Program-made: the position numbers and the translations under genes
IMG/VR virus record: IMGVR_UViG_3300018083_000095
Span: 1 to 30,561 of that record
DNA: 30,561 nucleotides
Source: a virus
Direction: 5' to 3' (one strand)
The notes under the pieces: model-generated
Told to the model about the DNA's origin: nothing
Database searches by the model: none
What the model saw: the letters and a program-made list of their open reading frames with translations, nothing else
Shown here: piece by piece, positions 21,273-29,086 of the stretch
How the letters are laid out: every line of letters begins with the position of its first letter
Position numbering within the stretch: position 1 is the stretch's first letter

Positions 21273-22856
21273 ATGCCTCCGCAGCTTGCCCCTGCCCCGT
21301 TCCCTCTCGTCCGTCAGGCTGGCGCCGCCTGGGAGGTGCACGCAGGCGACGACGTCCTCGCCGTGCGAGACACCTACCCGGAGGCTGTCGCCTTCCTGGC
21401 TGACCTGGCCGCCGACGAGGGCGCCCCAACACCGAGCTCTGACGGCCTGTTGCCGGAGACGTGGACGGGCGAGGTGGCCATCGCCTACAACGAGCAGCCC
21501 GACCCGGAACGTGACTTCACGAACGTCAAGTGGGGGTGGCGTGACCCGGAGGCGAGCCTGGTCCCGCTCATGTTGCAGACCAGCACCGAGATGGGCCACT
21601 TCGGCGCCGAGCTCGCCGGGTTCATCCAGTCGTTCGAGCTGACCGGGACGGGCGAGCCGAACGCCACCGGCCGCTTCTACGACACCGAGGCTGGGCGCAC
21701 CGCCCGGGGCCTGTTGCTCGGGGGCCGCAAGTTCGGCGTGAGCGTGGACCCGGACAGCGACACGACCGCCGACTACATGTGCATCGAGGAGGACGACGAC
21801 GGGTTCTGCCAGGCGGCCATGTGGAGCTTCACGTACTACAGCATCGCCGGGCTGACCATGACGCCGTTCCCGGCCTTCGCCCGAGCCAACATCGTTCTGG
21901 CCGGGGCCGAGACGGCCGACAGCTCCGCCCCTGAGGACACCGTGGAGGCCGCTCTGGAGGGCCTCGTTGCTGCGAGTGCAGCCCGCCCGGACCGGCGTGC
22001 CCGACCGCCCAAGGCGTGGTTCACGATGCCGGAGCCTGAGTTCGGCGACCCGCTCCTCGTGCAACAGGACCTCGCTGGGGAGCGGTGGGGCGTGCCCCTG
22101 ACCATCACCGAGGAGGGCCACGTCTTCGGCCACCTGGCGCTGTGGGGCGAGTGCCTGCGGGTAGGCCGGGAGGACGTCTGCATCCAGCCGCCCGACAGCG
22201 CCCGGGCTTACGCCGAGTTCATGGTCTGCTCGACCCGCACCGCCGAGGGAGAGCTCGTGGCGACGGGCGCCATGGTGGTCGGCTGCCCGCACTACCCCGT
22301 CTCGGGCGTGGACCGCTCCCACCCGTCCGTCGTGCGTGACTACTACGCCGAGGCCGGGCTGGGCTGGGCTGACGTGCGAGCGAGCTCTGGGGCGTTCGGC
22401 CCGTGGATCACCGGCCGGGTCCGCCCCGACGTGACCCTGGCGCAGCTGTCCGTCTTGCAGAGCGTCCCGCCCTCAGGCGACTGGTCGTTCTCCCCGGAGG
22501 ACGGGGGCCTGGAGCTGTGCGCCATCCTGTCCGTCAACAAGCCCGGCTACCCGGTCCGCCGTGAGGCCATCGCCGCCGCCGCTCTCCCCGCTGACAGCCT
22601 CGCCGACGGCGCCTCCGTCGCAGCGCACCTGGTCGGCCGGACGGTCATGGCGCTGACCGGCGCCAACAGGGTGCGTCCGTGCCCCGAGTGCAACCAGAGG
22701 CACGCCGCTGCCCAGACGGCCACCAGCCGGGAGCTCGCCGCTCTCGCACGCATCGAGGCCCTCCTCCGGACCATCGACCGGCGCACCCTCCACTTGAACG
22801 GCGCCGCCATGCAGACGGCCCGGGCCCGTCTCTTTCCCCCGACCATCCGTGACTGA
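21273..22856 (+). CDS. capsid maturation protease-like protein
   Basis: A protein of 527 aa between the portal-MuF and major capsid genes, the usual site of the prohead protease. Features include a strand-rich N-terminal half, M-T-P-F-P-A-F-A near residue 195, then G-H-V-F-G-H-L-A-L-W-G-E-C and M-V-V-G-C-P-H-Y-P, blocks common in large actinophage capsid proteases. The C-terminal 60 residues have C-P-E-C and a Leu/Arg helix, possibly the capsid-binding tail. The catalytic residues cannot be assigned with certainty. ATG 21273 is preferred over ATG 21261, because the latter lies inside the -10-like box. Confidence 0.75.
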   Translation: MPPQLAPAPFPLVRQAGAAWEVHAGDDVLAVRDTYPEAVAFLADLAADEGAPTPSSDGLLPETWTGEVAIAYNEQPDPERDFTNVKWGWRDPEASLVPLMLQTSTEMGHFGAELAGFIQSFELTGTGEPNATGRFYDTEAGRTARGLLLGGRKFGVSVDPDSDTTADYMCIEEDDDGFCQAAMWSFTYYSIAGLTMTPFPAFARANIVLAGAETADSSAPEDTVEAALEGLVAASAARPDRRARPPKAWFTMPEPEFGDPLLVQQDLAGERWGVPLTITEEGHVFGHLALWGECLRVGREDVCIQPPDSARAYAEFMVCSTRTAEGELVATGAMVVGCPHYPVSGVDRSHPSVVRDYYAEAGLGWADVRASSGAFGPWITGRVRPDVTLAQLSVLQSVPPSGDWSFSPEDGGLELCAILSVNKPGYPVRREAIAAAALPADSLADGASVAAHLVGRTVMALTGANRVRPCPECNQRHAAAQTATSRELAALARIEALLRTIDRRTLHLNGAAMQTARARLFPPTIRD

Positions 22857-22878
22857 CCGCTCCGGCATGGTGTACCTT
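22849..22878 (+). promoter_or_regulatory. Putative promoter of the capsid gene
   Basis: GTGACT (22849-22854) and TACCTT (22873-22878) are 18 bases apart and resemble -35 and -10 elements. The layout is similar to GTGACG-N17-CATAGT at 26747-26775 and unlike the CTAAC/GTTAG family. Confidence 0.4.
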
Positions 22879-22896
22879 CCCCGCTGACACCGAGCA

Positions 22897-22918
22897 GGGG
22901 GGCGCATAGACGCCCCCC
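22897..22918 (+). terminator. Perfect hairpin in the capsid leader
   Basis: GGGGGGCG (22897-22904) pairs perfectly with CGCCCCCC (22911-22918) around a six-base loop. With no T tract following, it may be a terminator for upstream genes or a stabilising 5' structure of the capsid mRNA. Confidence 0.45.
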
Positions 22919-23002
22919 AGCCGAGCGCCGGGCAGCACAGCTCCCGGGACTCCTGCTCCGTTCGCCGTCTCAACCGACCGCTGACGCAAACAGGAGATTC
23001 CC

Positions 23003-24748
23003 ATGCAGGTGCTGACCGAGCTTCTGGCCCGTGTGGCCCAGGGCCTCACCGAACTGACCGACGAGGAGCTGGCGCTCCTCCTGGACGAGGTTGTCTCCGA
23101 GGCTCTGGCCCTCGCCGAGACGGACGACAGCGACGAGGCGTTGACGCTGGTGCAGCAGGCCGTGGAGGCCCGCACTGCGATCGTCGCCGAGCAGACGCAG
23201 CGTGCAGCTGACGCCGACGGCCGGGCGACCCGGGCCGCCGACCTCATCGCCGCCCTCAACGCCGGGCCCGACGACGACCCGGAGCCCGAGCCGGAGCCGG
23301 AGCCGGAGGAGCCCGAGGCCGAGGCGGCCGAGGCCACCGAGGCGGAGATCGCCGAGGTCGTCGCAGAAGCCGAGGAGGTCGTGCAGGAGGCCCTGGAGCC
23401 TGTTGCGGCGAGCTCTGCCCCTGTGGTGTCCCGTGTGGCAGCCCGCCGCCCGGCCAGCCGGGCCGTCTCCCGTGCGCAGGCCCGCCCGGCCCGCCAGGTC
23501 GGCTCCGTCGCAGAGTGGGGCCTCGTGGCCTCCGCCAACGCCCCCGGCACGGTCAACGCCGGAGCGCCTGTCCGCACCGAGGTGGAGCTCGCCGACATGT
23601 TCCTGGAGGCTTGGGCCGCCAGCGAGAGCTACCGGGGCCCGTCCACCTACATCAAGCTCGCCCGTGCAGGCCAGCTCGCCTCTCCCCGCACGTTCGGGGC
23701 GGCCCGCTTCCTCGACCGGGACGAGACGGGCAACGGCCGCAAGATCAGGGACGTGACCAGCGCCGAGGCCATCACGGCCGCCGGGGGCATCTGCGCCCCG
23801 GTCGAGGTGCGCTACGACATCCCGTTCGTCGGCTCGACCGAGCGCCCCGTCAGGGACGCCCTCGTCCGCTTCGGCGCTGACCGTGGTGGTGTCCGCACCA
23901 TCCCGCCGGCAGTCATGAGCGAGTTCGAGGCTGGCGTGGACCTGTGGACCGAGGCGAACGACGTCAACCCCACCGACCCGACGGTCAAGCCGTGCCTCGT
24001 GATGACCTGCCCCGAGGAGGAGGAGACGGTCGTTGACGCCATCACCAAGTGCTTGGAGATCGGCAACTTCCGGGCCCGGTACTTCCCCGAGCAGGTCGCC
24101 GAGTGGACCCAGATGCTGTCCGTCTGGCAGGCCCGCTTCGCCGAGCAGAACCTGATCACCCAGATCGCCGCTGGCTCCACCGACATCTCCGTCGGCCAGG
24201 TGCTCGGCACGGTCCGGACGATCCTGGCCTCGCTCGCCCGGGAGATCGCCGCCGTGCGGTACCGCTACCGGATGCCTCGGAGCTTCCCCCTGCGCCTCCT
24301 GTTCCCGGAGTGGATCTACGAGAACATGAAGGCCGACCTGATCCGGCAGATGCCGGTCGGGACGCTCGAGGAGACGCTGGCCGTCGCCGACAGCACGCTG
24401 GATCGGTTCTTCGCCGCCCTCAACATCCGCATCACCCTCATGAAGGAGGGCGAGACGGGCCAGGGCTTCGGAGCGCAGGGCGACGGGACGCTCAACCCGT
24501 GGCCGTCCACGGTCATCGGCTACATCTTCCCCGAGGGCACGTGGCTGTTCCTCGACGGGGGCACGCTGGACCTGGGCATCTACCGGGACAGCGGCCTGAT
24601 CGAGACGAACGATTACCGCATGTTCTCGGAGACGTTCGAGGCCGCCCACTTCCACGGGCAGTTCTCCCACCGCTTCATCTTCGACATCTGCCCGGACGGC
24701 TCGGCGTCGGCTCTGATCGACATCGACCCGTGCACGCTGGGTAGCTGA
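23003..24748 (+). CDS. major capsid protein with fused N-terminal scaffold domain
   Basis: A protein of 581 aa. Residues 1-85 are Leu/Ala/Glu-rich helix (L-T-E-L-L-A-R-V-A, E-E-L-A-L-L-L-D-E) and probably coiled coil. Residues 90-135 contain a run of P-E repeats and an acidic helix. From about 165 the sequence becomes a large mixed domain of about 410 aa, consistent with an HK97-type capsid. In HK97-like phages an N-terminal delta domain acts as scaffold and is removed by the protease encoded next door; the boundary here is likely in the Ala/Arg-rich segment near 140-160. A CAGGAGA ribosome site precedes ATG 23003. Identification rests on position, length and this architecture. Confidence 0.8.
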   Translation: MQVLTELLARVAQGLTELTDEELALLLDEVVSEALALAETDDSDEALTLVQQAVEARTAIVAEQTQRAADADGRATRAADLIAALNAGPDDDPEPEPEPEPEEPEAEAAEATEAEIAEVVAEAEEVVQEALEPVAASSAPVVSRVAARRPASRAVSRAQARPARQVGSVAEWGLVASANAPGTVNAGAPVRTEVELADMFLEAWAASESYRGPSTYIKLARAGQLASPRTFGAARFLDRDETGNGRKIRDVTSAEAITAAGGICAPVEVRYDIPFVGSTERPVRDALVRFGADRGGVRTIPPAVMSEFEAGVDLWTEANDVNPTDPTVKPCLVMTCPEEEETVVDAITKCLEIGNFRARYFPEQVAEWTQMLSVWQARFAEQNLITQIAAGSTDISVGQVLGTVRTILASLAREIAAVRYRYRMPRSFPLRLLFPEWIYENMKADLIRQMPVGTLEETLAVADSTLDRFFAALNIRITLMKEGETGQGFGAQGDGTLNPWPSTVIGYIFPEGTWLFLDGGTLDLGIYRDSGLIETNDYRMFSETFEAAHFHGQFSHRFIFDICPDGSASALIDIDPCTLGS

Positions 24749-24760
24749 CCCAAGGCGAGA

Positions 24761-24803
24761 CGGCCCCGGGGGACCAGAGCTGGAGGGCTCCCCCCCGGGG
24801 CCG
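24761..24803 (+). terminator. Strong hairpin after the capsid gene
   Basis: CGGCCCCGGGGG (24761-24772) pairs perfectly with CCCCCGGGGCCG (24792-24803) around a 19-base loop. It follows the capsid stop by 12 bases and probably reduces read-through to the next genes. Confidence 0.65.
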
Positions 24804-24834
24804 ACCCGTACCCGCCGACCGCCAGGAGGCCTGA

Positions 24835-25716
24835 GTGGCGCAGTCGCAGACCAACATCACTGCCATCCCCGCCGACCCGCCCCGATACGGCCTGATCCAA
24901 CAGCTCCTCCGTGACACCCCCGACGAGCTCCGGGACCGCTTCGTGCAGGGCTGGACGTTCCTGCCGGAGGGCTGCGACCCGTCTGGCGCCGAGCCGGTCA
25001 TCTGCGCCACCTCGACGGCTGAGGTGGACGGTGGAGACGGCCCGGCCGTCATCGCCGGGCAGCCCGTTTGGCTGTGGGCGGAGGACAGCTGCTCCACGTT
25101 CGGCTTCATGAGCCGAGACTGGAACGGCCGGGTCCGCCGGGCTCTCGACGCCAAGCAGTCGTACGACCTCGCCCGGGAGCTCTGGGAGGGCGTCGCCAGC
25201 CAGATCGGCGGGCTGGGCAACATGTACCTGAGCGCCCCGGACGCCAACATCGTCACGTCAGGCGCCTTCGCTGTGGCCAAGGGCGTCGGCTGCCTGGAGG
25301 CCGCCCTCGCCACCGGCCTCGCCGGGCAGCCCGGCCTCATCCACATCACGCCCCAGGCGCTCATGCACCTCGTCACCATGAACGCTGTCCGCTTCGACTC
25401 CGGCACGTGGCGCACCCCGCTCGGGACGGCCGTCATCGCCGACGCCGGGTACTCGGGCGCCGGGCCCGGCAACGAGCCCGCCGGGGACACGCAGTGGGCC
25501 TACGCCACGCCGATGATCCGGGTGCACCTCGCCGAGGTCATCGTCCGCCCGAGCTCGACCGACGACCGGGAGCAGCTGGCCGCCGCCATGAACATCGGCA
25601 CGAACCTGATCACCGTGCGGGCTGGGCGTCTCGCACAGCTCGTGTGGGCGTCCGAGTGCGTCCACGCCGCCGCCGAGCTCGACCTGCCGGTGTGCGGCTA
25701 CGGGACGGGCTCGTGA
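24835..25716 (+). CDS. virion structural protein (unassigned), 293 aa
   Basis: Starts at GTG 24835 with AGGAGG at 24824-24829. It contains R-E-L-W-E-G-V-A-S-Q near residue 115, V-T-S-G-A-F near 140, I-H-I-T-P-Q-A-L near 165, G-T-A-V-I-A-D-A-G-Y near 200 and T-Q-W-A-Y-A-T near 220. Similar proteins follow the capsid gene in some actinophages; I recall them as structural but cannot name the role. It could be a decoration or second capsid-type protein. Its stop overlaps the next GTG (25713-25716). Confidence 0.7.
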   Translation: MAQSQTNITAIPADPPRYGLIQQLLRDTPDELRDRFVQGWTFLPEGCDPSGAEPVICATSTAEVDGGDGPAVIAGQPVWLWAEDSCSTFGFMSRDWNGRVRRALDAKQSYDLARELWEGVASQIGGLGNMYLSAPDANIVTSGAFAVAKGVGCLEAALATGLAGQPGLIHITPQALMHLVTMNAVRFDSGTWRTPLGTAVIADAGYSGAGPGNEPAGDTQWAYATPMIRVHLAEVIVRPSSTDDREQLAAAMNIGTNLITVRAGRLAQLVWASECVHAAAELDLPVCGYGTGS

Positions 25717-26726
25717 GCGACGTCTCCGCCAGCGACCTGTCCTCCACCGACCGTGGGGGCGTGCTCGAGAACGACCTCACCATGGACGAGCAGGGTGGGG
25801 GCGGAGGGGGCTGCCCGCCGGGGGAGGAGTGTCTGCCCGACGACTTCATTGACCCTGACGACTGCCCGGGCTGCCCTGATGGGGAGGAGTGCCTCCCGTC
25901 CAACTTCGTGGAGCCCTGCCCCGAGGGCCAGGAGTGCCTGCCGTCAGACTTCATCGACCCGGACGACTGCCCGGGCTGCGTGGGCGACTACGTGCCTTTC
26001 TGTCTCAACGAGAACGCCGACGACGTTGACACGCTGATCCTGGCGCTGACCCCGTTCGCCTACTACCCCATGGACGACGCCTCGGGGCTGATCCAGGACG
26101 CCTCGGGCAACGGCAACCACGCCACGGCCGCCCAGGGGACCGCCGCCTACGCCCAGGCGCCGATCACCTCCAAGGTCGGCAACTCGATCCGCTTCGACGG
26201 GCAGGGCTTCACGATCCCCAAGCCTCAGGCGACGCTGGGCGGTGGGGCCGCCTGGTCGTTCATCTGGCTCCAGCTCATCACCGTATGGCACGGCACCGGC
26301 TCGACAGCCGAGGCGCCCGTCCCCTTCGGCGTATCTCAGTCCTCCAACAGTGACGCCCTCACGCTCATCCTCGCCGGGGGCGACCTGTACGTGATCTTCG
26401 CCCAGGATGGCGCTCAGAACTACGCCAGCTACTTCCCCGAGGCCGACCTCGTCGGACGTGTGGCAGTGATCGCCCTCGTGTGCAACGGGGACAACCAGCC
26501 GCAGATGTACGTCGATGGCGTCCGCTGGGGTGCCACTCAGACAGCGGGCGCAGGCTCGGGAAACGATCTTCGCATCGGCTCTATGAGCGACGGCTTCTGG
26601 GGCCACTCCGATATGCGGATGTCGAACCTCGCCTCGTTCGACCGGGGGCTCACCCACGCCGAGGTTCTGTCCATCACCGAGGCCCTGCACGACGCCGCCT
26701 CCCTGGCGGCCTGCCTAGTCCCCTGA
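25713..26726 (+). CDS. Cys-rich repeat plus LamG/concanavalin-like lectin domain protein
   Basis: A protein of 337 aa from GTG 25713 (GTGA overlap). Residues about 33-92 hold three copies of an E-C-L-P-x-[DN]-F unit with flanking C-P and D-D-C-P-G-C, rich in Cys and Asp. From about 110 to 330 there is a LamG-like jelly roll: Y-Y-P-M-D-D-A-S-G, D-A-S-G-N-G-N-H-A-T, I-R-F-D-G-Q-G-F, M-Y-V-D-G-V near 270 and R-I-G-S near 290. Such domains bind glycans and occur on virion surfaces and tails. AT-rich third codons are more frequent over 26280-26640 than in neighbours, suggesting later acquisition. It may be a capsid decoration or adsorption protein. Confidence 0.8.
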   Translation: MSDVSASDLSSTDRGGVLENDLTMDEQGGGGGGCPPGEECLPDDFIDPDDCPGCPDGEECLPSNFVEPCPEGQECLPSDFIDPDDCPGCVGDYVPFCLNENADDVDTLILALTPFAYYPMDDASGLIQDASGNGNHATAAQGTAAYAQAPITSKVGNSIRFDGQGFTIPKPQATLGGGAAWSFIWLQLITVWHGTGSTAEAPVPFGVSQSSNSDALTLILAGGDLYVIFAQDGAQNYASYFPEADLVGRVAVIALVCNGDNQPQMYVDGVRWGATQTAGAGSGNDLRIGSMSDGFWGHSDMRMSNLASFDRGLTHAEVLSITEALHDAASLAACLVP

Positions 26727-26746
26727 CCGCCTACCGACCACCCAAC

Positions 26747-26775
26747 GTGACGGCCCGCCCGCCACGTGCCATAGT
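26747..26775 (+). promoter_or_regulatory. Putative promoter of the tail gene
   Basis: GTGACG (26747-26752) and CATAGT (26770-26775) are 17 bases apart. The region downstream to 26811 is unusually A-rich for this genome and ends in AAGGAG (26800-26805) before GTG 26812. Confidence 0.45.
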
Positions 26776-26811
26776 CCCGAAACCACCAAACACGCCATCA
26801 AGGAGTGACCT

Positions 26812-27366
26812 GTGCCCGAACATTGCTTGCCCCAGGTCCAAGCCATTGCGATGCGGGTGACTGCGCTCGACCTGTCGGGCGTCCCGCTTCCGGGCACGGA
26901 CACCATGATCGTCAGCAACGCCCTGTCGTCGCTGGCCGTCTCGCCCGTCTACACCGACGGTGACGAGATCGAGGAGAAGGGCGCCAACGGTGGCGTCTGC
27001 GTGAACTACCGGAGCGCCGACACCTTCAAGCGCCTCGACCTCACCCTCACCCTGTGCACCCCTGACCCGTACCTGGAGGCCGCCATCTCCGGCGGAGACG
27101 TCCTGGAGGCCGGGGGCCTCGTGGGCTTCGCCGCCCCGCCGCTGGGCATCGTGACGGGTGCCGGTGTGAGCATCGAGCTCTGGGCTCTCCGCATCGACAA
27201 CGGCGCCCTGCTGCCCGTGTTCTCGGGGCAGGCCGTGGAGAACCCCAACTGGTTCGACGGCCCGGGCAACGACTGGCCCGCCACCAGCGACCGGGTGCAC
27301 CAGTGGATCGAGACTGCGAGCTACCCGACGCCTGTCTGCGGGTACACCGAGCTCGTCGCCAGCTAG
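26812..27366 (+). CDS. major tail protein (tail tube)-like
   Basis: A protein of 184 aa from GTG 26812. It has the opening plan typical of actinophage tail tube proteins: M-R-V-T-A-L-D-L-S-G-V-P-L-P-G, then a V-S-N-A-L-S segment, a G-D-E-I-E-E segment, V-C-V-N-Y and L-D-L-T-L-T-L-C. A strong dedicated promoter and a terminator-like hairpin afterwards fit a highly expressed virion protein. Its place before the head-tail adaptor is unusual for siphovirus order, so another structural role is possible. Confidence 0.65.
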   Translation: MPEHCLPQVQAIAMRVTALDLSGVPLPGTDTMIVSNALSSLAVSPVYTDGDEIEEKGANGGVCVNYRSADTFKRLDLTLTLCTPDPYLEAAISGGDVLEAGGLVGFAAPPLGIVTGAGVSIELWALRIDNGALLPVFSGQAVENPNWFDGPGNDWPATSDRVHQWIETASYPTPVCGYTELVAS

Positions 27367-27376
27367 ACCTGTCCCA

Positions 27377-27417
27377 GAGCTCCGGCCCGGGCCCAAACGC
27401 CTCCCGGGCCGGAGCTC
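27377..27417 (+). terminator. 15-bp perfect hairpin after the tail gene
   Basis: The 15-base arm 27377-27391 (starting GAGCTCCGG) pairs perfectly with 27403-27417 around an 11-base loop. There is no T tract. It lies directly after the stop and is the longest perfect stem in the window. Confidence 0.7.
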
Positions 27418-27439
27418 GTGACCGTGGGAGACTGAGACG

Positions 27440-28225
27440 ATGCCGGGCACCTGCGCACCCTGGGCGACCCTCGCCGACGTCTGCTCGCCCTGCGACGACT
27501 ACGAGTTCGACGCCGGGCTGCTCGGCGACACACTCCAGTGGGCCAGCGACATCCTGTTCAACCTGACCAAGCGCCGCTGGTCCGGGAGCTGTGAGCAGAC
27601 GGTCCGCCCGTGCACGGGCCTCGACCGCTACCGCTGGGCGCCGACCGGCCAGTACTTCTGCGGTTGTTCCACGTGGAACAGCTGCGGGTGCTCGACTTGG
27701 AGCGAGCTGATCCTGCCCGTGTACCCCGTCACCGAGGTCACGGCCATGATCGACGGCGTGGCCGTGGACGCCGCCCGCATGCGGATCGATGACGGCTTCA
27801 AGCTCGTGTGGCTGCCCGACGAGACGGACCCGGGCTCCCGGCAGGGGTGGCCGTGCTGCCAGCGGGTAGACGCCCCCCCGACGGAGGAGGGCACGTACGA
27901 GCTGACGATCACCTACGGCGAGGAGCCGCCCATCGGGGGCGTCATGAGCGCCGCCATCCTCGGCTGCCAGCTCGCCCTCGGCTGCCAGCCCGAGACGATC
28001 GGGGCGTGCCGCCTCCCCAAGCGGGTGACCGCCATCACCCGCCAGGGCGTGACGGTGGCCGCCGTGCTCGACCCTCTGGAGCTGTTCGCCAAGGGCCTGA
28101 CGGGGCTCCCCGAGGTGGACCTGTGGGTGCAGTCCGAGAACCTGGGGCAGGCGTCCAGGGGGGCGACGATCTTCCAGCCCGGCCAGCGGACCCGACAGTC
28201 GTACCGGCGCCCGGGGAGCTTCTGA
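27440..28225 (+). CDS. head-to-tail adaptor-like protein
   Basis: A protein of 261 aa. The order of blocks matches the adaptors of actinophages: W-A-T-L-A-D-V-C, A-S-D-I-L-F-N-L-T-K-R-R-W-S-G, Y-P-V-T-E-V-T-A-M-I-D-G, I-D-D-G-F-K-L-V-W-L, Y-E-L-T-I-T-Y-G, then A-C-R-L-P-K-R-V, T-R-Q-G-V-T-V and L-P-E-V-D-L-W-V. It would form the ring joining portal and tail. A Cys-rich insertion near residues 75-85 has C-G-C-S-T-W twice. The first copy is encoded by DNA containing a perfect parS-like palindrome (27665-27680). A GGGAGA lies upstream of ATG 27440. Confidence 0.8.
   Translation: MPGTCAPWATLADVCSPCDDYEFDAGLLGDTLQWASDILFNLTKRRWSGSCEQTVRPCTGLDRYRWAPTGQYFCGCSTWNSCGCSTWSELILPVYPVTEVTAMIDGVAVDAARMRIDDGFKLVWLPDETDPGSRQGWPCCQRVDAPPTEEGTYELTITYGEEPPIGGVMSAAILGCQLALGCQPETIGACRLPKRVTAITRQGVTVAAVLDPLELFAKGLTGLPEVDLWVQSENLGQASRGATIFQPGQRTRQSYRRPGSF
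27665..27680. repeat. 16-bp perfect palindrome resembling parS
   Basis: TGTTCCACGTGGAACA is a perfect palindrome inside the adaptor gene. It differs from the bacterial parS consensus TGTTTCACGTGAAACA at one symmetric pair (two bases). It uses a TGT Cys codon, whereas TGC is the usual choice here. Confidence 0.6.
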
Positions 28226-28249
28226 CCGGGAAAGTTTCCGCATCTGGGC

Positions 28250-28291
28250 AGGTTCGGGGGCGTAGACGGAGCGGCTAATCGCTGTTAGTCT
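28250..28291 (+). promoter_or_regulatory. Repeated promoter-operator element, copy F (divergent version)
   Basis: CAGGTTC at 28249-28255, TAGACG at 28263-28268, a 17-bp spacer, and TAGTCT at 28286-28291. The operator is imperfect: CTAAT (28275-28279) and GTTAG (28284-28288) with a CGCT centre. It is the only copy with a 17-bp spacer and a changed half-site. Confidence 0.7.
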
Positions 28292-28485
28292 GGACCTGTC
28301 GCAAAGAGCTCCCGCCCCCGGCCCGTAACGGAGGCCGAGGCACCACCCGGTCGGTAACGCAGACCGGGAAGGGGGCTCCGAGCGGCCCGACCCCGAGGGG
28401 CGGCAGGGACGCCGGATGCAAACTGCCTGCGTGACCCGCCCCGGGGGGCCGGACCCCAACCCAGCACGAGGCCAGGAGGCCCACC
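28292..28485 (+). ncRNA. Long structured 5' leader (about 190 bases)
   Basis: The transcript from promoter copy F would carry about 190 untranslated bases. A clear hairpin is CCCGGTC (28346-28352) with GACCGGG (28362-28368) and loop GGTAACGCA. Further G- and C-runs (28369-28400 and 28437-28455) can pair in several ways. A short ORF starting M-Q-T-A-C at 28416 is probably not real. A ribosome site (AGGAGG) lies just before ATG 28486. It could be a cis-regulatory RNA, but no known class was recognised. Confidence 0.35.
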
Positions 28486-28959
28486 ATGAGCAAGACCCAG
28501 CCCACCCTCACCATCACCGTCCCCGGCCGCTTCCTCATGGCGGAGGCCCCCAAGGGCGCCAAGGTCGTCAAGCCCGGCACCCGCCAGTCCACGGTCGAGT
28601 TCACCTCGGCGCAGCTGATCGAGTTCATGGCGAAGGCGGCCCACTTCGCCAACCACAAGAACTTCAGCCCGGTCCCGGCCGACCTGTGGCCGGTCATCGA
28701 CTCGGCCCGCAACACGGTCAAGGCGCTCGACGCCAACGCCGCTGTGGCGGAGTTCCTCGGCATCCAGGGCCCCGTCGTTCCCCGGACGGCCCCGGCCCCC
28801 GAGGTCATCGAGGTCCCCGAGTCGATCACCATCGTGGTCGAGACGCCGGACCCGGCCCCCGAGGTTGGCGACATCGACCCGGTCGCAGTGAAGCGGGCTG
28901 CCCGCAACGCCGCAGCCCGTGAGCGCCGTGCAGCCAAGAAGGCGAAGGCGAACGCCTGA
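28486..28959 (+). CDS. hypothetical protein with basic C-terminal helix, 157 aa
   Basis: ATG 28486 follows an AGGAGG. The N-terminal part has a strand-loop region (L-T-I-T-V-P-G-R-F) and a helix (A-Q-L-I-E-F-M-A-K-A-A-H-F-A). A Pro/Glu/Val-rich linker covers about 100-135. The last 25 residues are an Ala/Arg/Lys-rich helix (K-R-A-A-R-N-A-A-A-R-E-R-R). It is placed where tail assembly genes often lie, but its own CTAAC/GTTAG promoter groups it with the accessory operons. No family was recognised. Confidence 0.75.
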   Translation: MSKTQPTLTITVPGRFLMAEAPKGAKVVKPGTRQSTVEFTSAQLIEFMAKAAHFANHKNFSPVPADLWPVIDSARNTVKALDANAAVAEFLGIQGPVVPRTAPAPEVIEVPESITIVVETPDPAPEVGDIDPVAVKRAARNAAARERRAAKKAKANA

Positions 28960-29034
28960 CCCTCAGGGGGGGAGACCTCGCCGGGTGCGGGAAACGCCCC
29001 GGGGCAGGAAGGCTCCCCCCCACCTGGTCCAAGC

Positions 29035-29069
29035 AGCGCCCCCCGTCCACACCAGGGCCGGGGGGCGCT
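29035..29069 (+). terminator. 11-bp perfect hairpin before the glycosyltransferase gene
   Basis: AGCGCCCCCCG (29035-29045) pairs perfectly with CGGGGGGCGCT (29059-29069) around a 13-base loop; TGCGTTCTCG follows. A second, longer-range pairing (GGGGGGGAG near 28966 with CTCCCCCCC near 29013) lies just upstream. Confidence 0.6.
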
Positions 29070-29086
29070 CTGCGTTCTCGGGGCCG

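Noticed and set aside
22970-24670. A minus-strand open frame of 566 codons opposite the capsid gene
   Set aside because: Shadow frame; no start signal, and the plus strand has scaffold and capsid features.
28292-28485. tRNA or known riboswitch in the leader
   Set aside because: No T-loop GTTCRA, cloverleaf or known aptamer core was found.
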